From assembly GCF_039537585.1 (NCBI RefSeq), contig NZ_BAABAU010000001.1, positions 248,001 through 312,000 on the forward strand: DNA of 64,000 nucleotides, in the 5' to 3' direction. The notes under the pieces were generated by a model. The model ran no database searches. It was not told the DNA's origin and saw nothing but the letters and a program-made list of their open reading frames with translations. The stretch is from Frondihabitans peucedani. Its GTDB lineage: Bacteria; Actinomycetota; Actinomycetes; Actinomycetales; Microbacteriaceae. The position numbers were made by a program, and so were the translations under genes. The stretch's first letter is position 1, and every line of letters begins with the position of its first letter. This document shows, piece by piece, positions 33,430 through 40,524 of this stretch.

Positions 33430-33841
33430 CGCTCCCCCCGCGAGGGGGGTGCCGAGTCCCCCAAAGTGGGGTCATGCCGGGGAGGGTGCCGATGGCATAC
33501 GTTCGCTTCAGACGCACCGCAGGGTGTGGACAGAGATCACACCCGAAATGTCGATCTCGAACCCGTGAAGCACCCGAACCTTCCCGAATCGTCGACTCGC
33601 AAGCGAGCCTCGAGACCAGCCGTACCCGACGGCCCTCACAGGATCAGAACGCAGTCGTCACCCGAGCAGCCGGCCGACACCCGATCCTTCGGCCGTCAGC
33701 TCGATCCCCGGTTCCTGGACGTACCCGAATCGCGCCCAGGAGCGAACGCACCGCCTACCCGAACCCGAGATCCATGCTTACCCTGCTCATTTCTCGTACG
33801 CCTCCGCGTACCCTCGACCGCCCCGAATCGGACGAGGAATC

Positions 33842-35401
33842 ATGACCGGCATCAGCCGCGACGTCGGCGAGAGCCGCCGTGTCAGCTGGCCCGCGTCTGC
33901 GCGGCAGTCGAACGCGGGATGGGTGGATCTCGGCGAACGGGTGGGCGGTGCCGAAACGGGCGCCTCCTGGGCCATCCGCTACCGCCGCCGCCTCCTCGCG
34001 TCCGACGCGGTCATCATCACCGCCGCCGTCGTCATCGCCTCCTTCGTCGAGGCCGTCCGCGGAGGCCTCGACAAGACCGCTGCGGGCCTCGCGACCGCGT
34101 CGACGCAGCCCCTCCTCGAGACGATCGGCTACCCCGTCGGCATCGGTGTCCTCTGGGCGCTCTGCCTCGCCTTCCAGCGCACCCGCGACCTGGCCGTCGT
34201 CGGCACCGGCGCTGCCGAGTACAAGCGCGTGCTCAACGCGACCGTCCTGACCTTCACGCTCATCGCCCTGGTCATCTCGATCACCGGCCACGAGAGCATG
34301 CGCGCCTACTTCTTCGTGGCGCTCCCGGGCGGAGCGCTCGGTCTCATCGGCTCGCGCTACGGCCTCCGCCGGTGGCTCCTCCACCAGCGCCGCCTCGGCA
34401 ACTTCCTGTCGCGGGCGATCGTCGTCGGCTCCCGCGCCGACGTGCGCTACGTCATCGACAGGATCGACGAGAAGCCCGGCGCCCTCTACGACGTCGTCGG
34501 CGCGGTGGTCGACGACGACGACCCCTCCGGGATCCCGTTCGGGTCGCGCGTCGTCCCGATCGTCGCGGGCCTCGACGACGTCTCCCGTGCCGTCTGGAAG
34601 CTGTCGGTCGAGAGCGTCATCGTCGCCGGCGACCCGCGGCACGGCACCGACTACGTCCGCGACCTCGGCTGGAGCCTCGAAGGCCGCGCCACCGAGCTCG
34701 TGATCGCGTCGCGGCTGGCCAACATCGCCGGCCCGCGCATCCACTTCCGTCCCGTCGAGGGACTCCCCCTCATGCACGTGGAGCTCCCCCAGTTCGACGG
34801 TCCGAAGCACGTGATGAAGCGCGCCACCGACGTCGTCCTGTCCGGTCTCGGCATCCTGTTCCTGCTGCCCCTCATGGCCGTGATCGCCCTGATGATCCGC
34901 GCCGAGGGCGACGGACCGGTGCTGTTCCGCCAGGAGCGCGTCGGCCGCGACGGCCAGCACTTCACGATGCTGAAGTTCCGCACCATGGTGGTGGACGCCG
35001 AAGCGCGCCTCGCCGACCTGCAGGCGCTGTCCGACGGCCAGGGACTCCTGTTCAAGATGAAGGACGACCCCCGGGTCACCCGCATCGGCAGGATCCTGCG
35101 GAAGTACTCCCTCGACGAGGTCCCCCAGCTGTTCAACATCTTCCGCGGGACCATGAGCATCGTCGGGCCCCGCCCGCCGCTGCCCACCGAGGTCGAGGGC
35201 TACGCCGACCACGTCCACCGCCGCCTGTACATCAAGCCCGGCCTGACCGGCATGTGGCAGGTGGGCGGACGCAGCGACCTCTCGTGGGAGGAGAGCGTCC
35301 GGCTCGACCTCTACTACGTGGAGAACTGGTCGATGACCGTCGACTTCGTCCTCATGTGGCGGACCGTCAAAGTGATCCTGCGGCCGGAGGGGGCCTACTG
35401 A
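33842..35401 (+). CDS. Polyprenyl-phosphate sugar-1-phosphate transferase (initiating enzyme)
   Basis: A 519-aa PHPT-type transferase. N-terminal membrane helices, a CoA-binding-like domain (VVGSRADVRYVIDRI), then the catalytic bac_transf domain: one helix (DVVLSGLGILFLLPLMAVIA), FRQERVGRDGQHFTMLKFRT, and DEVPQLFNIFRG with IVGPRPPLPTEV. It transfers a sugar-1-phosphate from UDP-sugar to undecaprenyl phosphate, starting repeat-unit assembly. First gene of the operon; the next ATG overlaps its stop by one base. Confidence 0.93.
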   Translation: MTGISRDVGESRRVSWPASARQSNAGWVDLGERVGGAETGASWAIRYRRRLLASDAVIITAAVVIASFVEAVRGGLDKTAAGLATASTQPLLETIGYPVGIGVLWALCLAFQRTRDLAVVGTGAAEYKRVLNATVLTFTLIALVISITGHESMRAYFFVALPGGALGLIGSRYGLRRWLLHQRRLGNFLSRAIVVGSRADVRYVIDRIDEKPGALYDVVGAVVDDDDPSGIPFGSRVVPIVAGLDDVSRAVWKLSVESVIVAGDPRHGTDYVRDLGWSLEGRATELVIASRLANIAGPRIHFRPVEGLPLMHVELPQFDGPKHVMKRATDVVLSGLGILFLLPLMAVIALMIRAEGDGPVLFRQERVGRDGQHFTMLKFRTMVVDAEARLADLQALSDGQGLLFKMKDDPRVTRIGRILRKYSLDEVPQLFNIFRGTMSIVGPRPPLPTEVEGYADHVHRRLYIKPGLTGMWQVGGRSDLSWEESVRLDLYYVENWSMTVDFVLMWRTVKVILRPEGAY

Positions 35402-36600
35402 TGACTCAGATTCCATTCACCCAGGACGCCCTGGCGCCCGGCTTCCGGCGCGGCGGACGACGCGGCCGCGTGCTGATCGTCCATTCCTCCGACGAGATGT
35501 ACGGCTCCGACCGCATCGTGCTCGAGGTCGTCGCGGAGCTCGTCGCCGACGACTCCCTCGACGTGACCGTCTGGCTGCCGAGCGACGTCGCACCCGGGCC
35601 GCTCGGCCCGCGCCTCCGCGAGCTCGGAGCGCGCGTCGAGAGGCAGCCCCTCCCGATCCTGCGCCGCCTGAAGCTCACCCCCGGCGGCTTCTTCCGCCTC
35701 GGTCGCGACGCCGTGAAGACGCTGTCGCGCCTCCGCGGCCGCCGCTTCGACCTCGTCTACTGCGCTACCAGCGCCTGCCTGCCCGTCGCACCCCTCGCCC
35801 GCCTCGCCGGGATCCGCAGGGTGATCGGGCACCTCCAAGAACCATGGGGAAGGAAGGACCGGGTAGGTCTTCGTCCCCTGGCAAACGCGTGCACCGCCCT
35901 CGTGGCGGTCTCGCGTTCGGTCCTCGGCGCGTCGGGTCTCGCCGAGGACCCGCGGGCGGTGGTGGTGCACAACGGTGTTCCCCATCGCTCGCGTGAGCTT
36001 CCCGCTGCCGCGCCCGAGCACGGACGGCCCCACTACGTCGTGGCGAGCCGCTGGAACCCCCACAAGGGCCACGGCACCCTGCTCAAGGCGTGGGAGAAGG
36101 CAGGATGCCCGGGTGAGCTCGTGATCCTGGGCGCCGTGCCTGCCGCGGGCCTCGGCGTCGACGTCCCCGCGCTCGTCCGCGAGCACGTGTCGAGGCCGGA
36201 GACGGTCCTCGTCGTCGGCGAGGTCGACGACTCCACGCCGTACCTTCAGGCGGCCGACGCCGTCGTGCTCCCGACCGACACCCTCGAGGGCTTCGGCCTG
36301 GTCACCGTCGAGGCGTTCAGCGAGGGCCGCCCGGTCATCGCGAGCCGCTCCGGCGGGCCCGAGGAGGTCATCACCGACGGCGAGACCGGCTGGCTGTTCG
36401 ACTGCCAGGACGTCGACGCGCTCGCGACCCTGTTCTCGACCCTCGACGTCGAGTCGCTCGCTGCCGCCGGCAAGCGCGCCGAGCAGGTCTACCGCGAGGA
36501 GTTCACCCCCGAGCGGATGCGCCGGAGGATCGGCGCCGTCGTCGACGGCGAGCTCCACCGCACCGGACGCCGCACGTCTCCCCTGGCGGTGGCCTCGTGA
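35401..36600 (+). CDS. Family 4 glycosyltransferase
   Basis: A 399-aa GT-B enzyme. N-terminal domain begins VLIVHSSDEMYGSDRIVLEV; the C-terminal domain has YVVASRWNPHKGHGTLLKAW and the donor-binding TLEGFGLVTVEAFSEGRPVI. It probably adds the second sugar to the lipid-linked unit. The ATG overlaps the previous stop as TGATG, and its own stop overlaps the next gene by GTGA. Confidence 0.92.
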   Translation: MTQIPFTQDALAPGFRRGGRRGRVLIVHSSDEMYGSDRIVLEVVAELVADDSLDVTVWLPSDVAPGPLGPRLRELGARVERQPLPILRRLKLTPGGFFRLGRDAVKTLSRLRGRRFDLVYCATSACLPVAPLARLAGIRRVIGHLQEPWGRKDRVGLRPLANACTALVAVSRSVLGASGLAEDPRAVVVHNGVPHRSRELPAAAPEHGRPHYVVASRWNPHKGHGTLLKAWEKAGCPGELVILGAVPAAGLGVDVPALVREHVSRPETVLVVGEVDDSTPYLQAADAVVLPTDTLEGFGLVTVEAFSEGRPVIASRSGGPEEVITDGETGWLFDCQDVDALATLFSTLDVESLAAAGKRAEQVYREEFTPERMRRRIGAVVDGELHRTGRRTSPLAVAS

Positions 36601-37430
36601 GCCGCGCTGCCGGAGGCGAGACCTACGCCGGCTCGCTCGCCCGCCTGTCGACCGCTCAGAAGGGCTCGAGCGGCGCCCCCGCCTACTCCCGCTTCATCAA
36701 CCGCCGCCTCGGCCGCTACCTCGCAGCCGGCGCCTACCAGCTCGGCATGACGCCGAACCAGGTGACGGCCGTCAGCGCCCTGTTCACCTTCGCGGGCATC
36801 GCCGTGATCGCGTTCGTCCCCACGACGATCTGGTCGGCCGTGGCCGTCGTCCTCCTGCTCGTCATCGGCTACGCGCTCGACTCCGCCGACGGGCAGCTCG
36901 CCCGCCTCCGAGGCGGCGGCAGCCCCGCCGGCGAGTGGCTCGACCACGTGATCGACGCGACGAAGATCGGCGTCCTGCACCTCGCGGTGTTCGGGAACTG
37001 GCTCCGTGAGCCGCAGGGCCGCGAGGCCGTCCTCGGTGTGCCCCTCGCCTACGAGGTCGTCGCCGCGGTGGCGTTCTTCGCGATCGTCCTCACCGACCAG
37101 CTGCGACGGGCCCAGCACGTCCGGACGGGCATCCCCACCCGCGGGAGCCGCCGCACCAGCGCGCTCTACTCGCTGGCGGTCGTCCCGACCGACTACGGCC
37201 TCATGTGCCTGGCCTTCGTCCTCCTGGCCTGGCCGCTCGGCTTCACCGTCGTCTACATCGCGTTCTTCGCCGCCAACACGCTCTACCTGCTGCTCGCGCT
37301 GCCGAAGTGGTTCCGCGAGCTCAAGGGCCTCGGCGAACTGCCCGACGCCGGCGCGGCGTCGGCGTCCGCCGCCTCCGACACCGGCCTCGCCGCCTCCGAC
37401 ACCGGCCTCGCCGCTGAGGCGCGTCCGTGA
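36597..37430 (+). CDS. CDP-alcohol phosphatidyltransferase family protein
   Basis: A 277-aa membrane enzyme with the complete family signature D-x2-DG-x2-AR-x8-G-x3-D-x3-D in DSADGQLARLRGGGSPAG followed by EWLDHVID. About six membrane helices. It moves a phospho-alcohol from a CDP-alcohol onto an acceptor hydroxyl. Next to a cytidylyltransferase, it may decorate a glycan or its lipid carrier with a phospho-alcohol (inference). The C-terminus carries a 21-bp in-frame tandem duplication (ASDTGLA twice). Confidence 0.9.
   Translation: MSRAAGGETYAGSLARLSTAQKGSSGAPAYSRFINRRLGRYLAAGAYQLGMTPNQVTAVSALFTFAGIAVIAFVPTTIWSAVAVVLLLVIGYALDSADGQLARLRGGGSPAGEWLDHVIDATKIGVLHLAVFGNWLREPQGREAVLGVPLAYEVVAAVAFFAIVLTDQLRRAQHVRTGIPTRGSRRTSALYSLAVVPTDYGLMCLAFVLLAWPLGFTVVYIAFFAANTLYLLLALPKWFRELKGLGELPDAGAASASAASDTGLAASDTGLAAEARP
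37371..37412 (+). repeat. Perfect 21-bp in-frame tandem duplication
   Basis: Two identical 21-bp units (37371-37391 and 37392-37412) beginning GCCTCCGACACC encode ASDTGLA twice at the C-terminus of the CDP-alcohol enzyme. Confidence 0.9.
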
Positions 37431-38662
37431 CGGCCACGCCTCGCGACCGCACCGGCTTCTTCGACCTCGTGGCGCAGCTGCGGTCGAAGTGGGCCATCGT
37501 GGTCGCGGGCGGCCTCCTCGGGCTCGTCGTCGGCGTGATCGTCTCGCCCGTCGGCGGAGGCGTCGCGGGGCAGGACGCCGCGCGGTACGTCTCGCTCCTC
37601 ATCCTGCTGGTCGCGGCCCTCGCCGGGCTCGTGGTCGGATTCGTCGTGGGGCTCGTCCTCACGTACCTGCAGCCCCGTGTCACGACGGCCGACGACGTCC
37701 GTCGTGTCACGGGGCTCCCCGTCCTGGCCCAGCTGCCCGCCTACATCGTCGACGCCGACGACTTCGACGAGCGCGCCACCTCGAGGCGCATGCGGACCTC
37801 CCTCCGCGAGGCGGTCATGAACACGCGTTCGCTCGCCGGCGGAGTCCTGCCGAAGCGACTCGTGGTGGCCCGCACGGACAGCGCAGCGGAGTCGAGCGGG
37901 GTGGACGGCGGTCTCGCGCGCGCTCTCGTCGAGAGCGGCTTCGTGCCGGCGCTCGTCCAGACCGACTTCGAGTCGCGTCTGCTCGTCCGTCCCTCCACGG
38001 TCGACTTCGGCACGACGAGCATCGGCGACGAGGGCGAGATCGAGCGTCCCGACGCGGCCGGGTACCAGCGCGTGCCGGTGCCCGACCGGGTCGCCTCCGC
38101 TCGCCCGGCCGACCGGACCGGAGAGGTCGACGACCTCCTGGATCTCCTCGGCGACCGCTACGACGTCACCGTCGCCCAGGCCGCCAGCAACTCGTTCCCG
38201 GTGCCGCTCCGCGGGATCGCGCCCGTCGCCGACGCCGTCCTCCTCGTGGTCCGGTCCAACCGGACGACCGTCGAGGGGCTGCTCTCGCTCTACGGGGAGC
38301 TGCTGAGCCTCGGCGTCGCCCCGCTCGGAGTGGTCATGACCGGCGTGGCGGCACGGCACCGCGTCCTGCTGCGGCAGACCTGGGTGCCGTCGGACTTCCG
38401 CGAGAGCGCCGCTGCCGGTGCCTCTCGCGCCGGCGCCGCTGCTGCCGTGCCGGCCGCGGTGCCGGCCGGCGTGCCGGTCGCGGTGCCGGTCGGCGTGCAG
38501 GTCGCGGTGCCGGCCGGCGTGCCGGTGTCGGCTGCCGCCGTGGTGGTGCCCGGGGATCCTGCACCGGCCCGCTCCGGGTTCTCCATCGCCGACCTGGCGA
38601 CCCTCGCTTCGAACACCTCGGCAGGCGCAGTGCCCGCCGACGCCCGAAAGGACAAGTCATGA
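37427..38662 (+). CDS. Wzz/tyrosine-kinase-like protein with minimal extracytoplasmic loop
   Basis: A 411-aa protein. Two membrane helices (about 22-42 and 60-83) are separated by only about 15 residues; the usual Wzz extracytoplasmic domain is missing. After PRVTTADDVRRVTGLPVLAQLP, typical of the Wzz-BY-kinase junction, comes a kinase-like fold (VVARTDSAAESSGVDGGLARALVESGF) without a Walker A lysine motif, so it is probably catalytically dead. The C-terminus has seven VPxx units. It may regulate chain length or export. Overlaps both neighbours by 4 nt. Confidence 0.75.
   Translation: MTATPRDRTGFFDLVAQLRSKWAIVVAGGLLGLVVGVIVSPVGGGVAGQDAARYVSLLILLVAALAGLVVGFVVGLVLTYLQPRVTTADDVRRVTGLPVLAQLPAYIVDADDFDERATSRRMRTSLREAVMNTRSLAGGVLPKRLVVARTDSAAESSGVDGGLARALVESGFVPALVQTDFESRLLVRPSTVDFGTTSIGDEGEIERPDAAGYQRVPVPDRVASARPADRTGEVDDLLDLLGDRYDVTVAQAASNSFPVPLRGIAPVADAVLLVVRSNRTTVEGLLSLYGELLSLGVAPLGVVMTGVAARHRVLLRQTWVPSDFRESAAAGASRAGAAAAVPAAVPAGVPVAVPVGVQVAVPAGVPVSAAAVVVPGDPAPARSGFSIADLATLASNTSAGAVPADARKDKS
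38447..38530 (+). repeat. Seven 12-bp units encoding VPxx
   Basis: GTGCCGG-based 12-bp units give VPAA, VPAG, VPVA, VPVG, VQVA, VPAG, VPVS from residue 341 of the Wzz-like protein. Confidence 0.85.
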
Positions 38663-39114
38663 CGAACTCCCCCCGGGTCGGCTACGCCGCCGGCGCCTAC
38701 GACCTGTTCCACATCGGTCACCTGAACCTCCTCCGGCACGCGAAGTCGCAGTGCGACTTCCTGATCGCCGGAGTCGTCGCCGACGAGATGCTCGAGCTCA
38801 CCAAGAGGATCTCGCCCATGGTGCCGCTCGCCGAGCGCCTCGAGATCGTGGAGCACATCGACTACGTCGACCGCGCCTACGCCGAGACGGTGCCCGACAA
38901 GATGGATGTGTGGCGCGAGCTGCACTTCGACGTCTTCTTCAAGGGTGACGACTGGCGGGGCACCGAGAAGGGCCTGAAGCTCGAGCGCGAGTTCGCCGAG
39001 GTCGGCGTCGAGGTCGTCTACTTCCCGTACACGATGTCGACGTCGAGCACGGTGCTGCGTCGTGCCGTCGCTGCTCTCGACGGCGTGCGCCTCTCCTCCA
39101 CAGGCGGCGAATAA
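38659..39114 (+). CDS. TagD-like nucleotidyltransferase (probable glycerol-3-phosphate cytidylyltransferase type)
   Basis: A 151-aa enzyme of the cytidylyltransferase superfamily: GAYDLFHIGHLNLLRHAKSQ with the HxGH motif, then KRISPMVPLAERLEIV, a GDDW motif (FFKGDDWRGTEKG) and the variant signature YTMSTSSTVLRR in place of RTxGISTT. It would activate a phospho-alcohol as a CDP derivative, a plausible donor for the CDP-alcohol transferase two genes upstream. ATGA overlap with the previous gene. Confidence 0.88.
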   Translation: MTNSPRVGYAAGAYDLFHIGHLNLLRHAKSQCDFLIAGVVADEMLELTKRISPMVPLAERLEIVEHIDYVDRAYAETVPDKMDVWRELHFDVFFKGDDWRGTEKGLKLEREFAEVGVEVVYFPYTMSTSSTVLRRAVAALDGVRLSSTGGE

Positions 39115-39181
39115 CAGCGCAGGATCCCGCGGCCTGTGGAGAGGCCCGGCACCGGACGGCGACCCGCGTCACCCTCGACGC

Positions 39182-39760
39182 ATGACACTCGTTGCTGACA
39201 CCACGTACGACCACGACTCGACCCTGACCGCTCCTGCTGGGCCTGCTGCTGGCCTGGCTGCTGCTGCTGGCCTGGCTGCTGCCGGCCTGGCTGCTGCCGG
39301 CTCTGCCGGTGGTGCTGACCTCCTTCACGCCGAGGCGCCGCCGGCGGTCCCCCGCTACGACCCGCACTGCCGGCTGACCACCCGGCGCGACCTCGACGAC
39401 CGGGTCGAGGGCCTGCTGCCCACCGCGGTGGTCCGGCAGCTCTGGCTCCTCCTGCTCGATGCCGACGACGTGCAGATGCCGGCGATGATCCCCATCGGCG
39501 ACCTGCCGCTCCGCCAGGGAGACGCCGACGGCGAGGGCGTGGGCGAGCTCCTCACCACGCTCGACCGCGAGTTCGGCGTGGCCAGCTTCGTCTTCGTCCT
39601 CGAGCGGCCGGGCTCCCCCGACCTCACCGACGACGACCGCACCTGGCTCGCCCACGTCCTGACCCTCGGCGACGGGCGTCCGTTCGCCGTGCGAGCCGCG
39701 TACCTCTGTCACGACGACGGGGTGACGCAGTATCAGCGGGAGGACGTCGCCGTGGGATGA
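39182..39760 (+). CDS. Hypothetical protein with Ala/Gly/Leu repeat N-terminus
   Basis: A 192-aa protein of unknown family. Residues about 17-45 are a low-complexity Ala-Gly-Leu run made by tandem GGCCTGGCTGCTGC units. The rest looks globular: LDDRVEGLLPTAVVRQLWLLLLDADDVQMPAMIPIGDLP and a C-terminal FVFVLERPGSPDLTDDDRTW. No transmembrane segment or known motif was recognised. It follows the cytidylyltransferase by 67 bp and may be separately transcribed. Confidence 0.7.
   Translation: MTLVADTTYDHDSTLTAPAGPAAGLAAAAGLAAAGLAAAGSAGGADLLHAEAPPAVPRYDPHCRLTTRRDLDDRVEGLLPTAVVRQLWLLLLDADDVQMPAMIPIGDLPLRQGDADGEGVGELLTTLDREFGVASFVFVLERPGSPDLTDDDRTWLAHVLTLGDGRPFAVRAAYLCHDDGVTQYQREDVAVG
39231..39314 (+). 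repeat. GC-rich tandem repeat encoding Ala/Gly/Leu
   Basis: About four units of GGCCTGGCTGCTGC(C/T) with 15-18 bp spacing inside the hypothetical gene at 39182. Confidence 0.8.
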
Positions 39761-39783
39761 CCGGCTCGGGCGAGGCGCCGGGT

Positions 39784-39818
39784 CATCCGCGTGCGGCTCC
39801 AGCCCATCCGCGTGCGGC
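39784..39818. repeat. Two 14-bp direct repeats between convergent genes
   Basis: CATCCGCGTGCGGC occurs at 39784-39797 and 39805-39818, 21 bp apart, between the convergent genes ending at 39760 and 39830. Confidence 0.7.
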
Positions 39819-39829
39819 GCCGGGCTCCG

Positions 39830-40033
39830 TCACGCGCCGGTGTCGCGGTGGCGCCACCAGGCCTCCTCGGCGTGGTGAGCCGAGGTGTAGACGCCGAGGG
39901 AGCGTCGCTCCGCTTCGACGAGCGACCAGCTCGTCAGCCGGAAGCCGCGCGCGAAGCCCTCGACGAGCGCTTCCGGCGGAGCGTCGTCGCGGGCGCGGAC
40001 CAGCCACGTCTCCGGTCCCGTCTCGTCGAGCAT
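39830..40033 (-). CDS. Small hypothetical protein (67 aa)
   Basis: Starts at ATG 40033 (MLDETGPETWLVRARDD) with TACAGT 6 nt upstream; an ATG at 40087 would give 85 aa. The sequence has a balanced, globular-looking composition (RGFRLTSWSLVEAERRSLGV, then YTSAHHAEEAWWRHRD) and good third-base GC bias, unlike spurious frames nearby. No family is recognised. Confidence 0.6.
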   Translation of the reverse strand: MLDETGPETWLVRARDDAPPEALVEGFARGFRLTSWSLVEAERRSLGVYTSAHHAEEAWWRHRDTGA

Positions 40034-40039
40034 CCTGCC

Positions 40040-40045
40040 ACTGTA
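40040..40045 (-). promoter_or_regulatory. -10 box for the 67-aa gene (leaderless-type)
   Basis: TACAGT on the minus strand, 6 nt before the ATG at 40033. Confidence 0.35.
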
Positions 40046-40088
40046 GATCGCTGCGGCGGGCTCGTGCTGTTCTGCTCCGGCCGGCACG

Positions 40089-40507
40089 TCGGCGGGTGCT
40101 GGCAGGCCGCTGGGGGTGCTGCTGCGCGTGTGGGCGGGTGCCGGTAGGAGTGGGCGCCCCTCCGGGGGCCCGCCGACGCCTGCGAGTACCCGCCGATGCA
40201 GCCCGGCAGCGCTGCTCGGAGCGTGCCGCTGCGTGCGGGTACTGCCTGCGTGTGTGGCGTCGTTGGAGGGGCCCGCGCGCGTGGGCGGGTCCCCGCAGGA
40301 GTGGGCGCCCCTCCGGGGACGCGCCCACGCCTGCGAGTACCCGCCGAAGCAGCCGGCAGTGCTGCTCGCGGCTTACCGCGGCGTGCGAGTGCTGCACGCG
40401 CGTGTGGCCCCCTCGCAGGTGCCCGCGCGCGGGGGCGGGTGTTCGCAGGAGTGGGCGCCCCTCAGGGGGCCCGCCGACGCCTGCCAGCACCCGCCGACGG
40501 GCAGCGG
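40089..40507. repeat. Array of about 150-bp tandem repeats bounded by an 18-bp inverted repeat
   Basis: Units begin at 40131, 40282 and 40432 (151 and 150 bp apart), with a shrunken copy at 40090-40130 and a truncated last copy. The best-conserved part (about 70 bp) has GGGCGGGT, an AGGAGTGGGCGCCCCTC near-palindrome, then CCTGCxAGxACCCGCCGA, so each unit can fold with GGCGGGT pairing ACCCGCC. The outermost copies, TCGGCGGGTGCTGGCAGG (40089-40106) and its exact reverse complement (40480-40497), form a perfect 18-bp inverted repeat. Unequal unit length and no shared open frame argue against coding. Confidence 0.85.
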
Positions 40508-40524
40508 AGGCGCAGGAACGAAAG

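Larger units (their letters stand above)
33095..33841 (+). promoter_or_regulatory. Long noncoding region upstream of the surface-glycan operon
   Basis: About 750 bp without a convincing gene: reading frames here show irregular third-base composition and the GC content falls. It contains a nested inverted repeat at 33122-33158 (GGTGAAC/GTTCACC around CGGGGC/GCCCCG), two back-to-back hairpins at about 33434-33471, direct repeats of TCACCCGT, and about ten copies of ACCCGA-like words between 33541 and 33830. It probably holds the promoter and operators of the 33842-39114 operon. Confidence 0.6.

Noticed and set aside
33474-33845. A 123-codon frame in the region upstream of the sugar transferase
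   Set aside because: Arg/Ser/Pro-rich, no third-base GC bias, no ribosome site, and it contains the repeat elements of the regulatory region.
33298-35400. Long upstream extension of the GT4 frame
   Set aside because: It overlaps the sugar transferase gene in another frame; GT4 homology starts at the ATG at 35401 right at the previous stop.
40089-40507. CRISPR array
   Set aside because: Unit length of about 150 bp, imperfect repeats, no short spacers and no cas genes. It is a tandem repeat.
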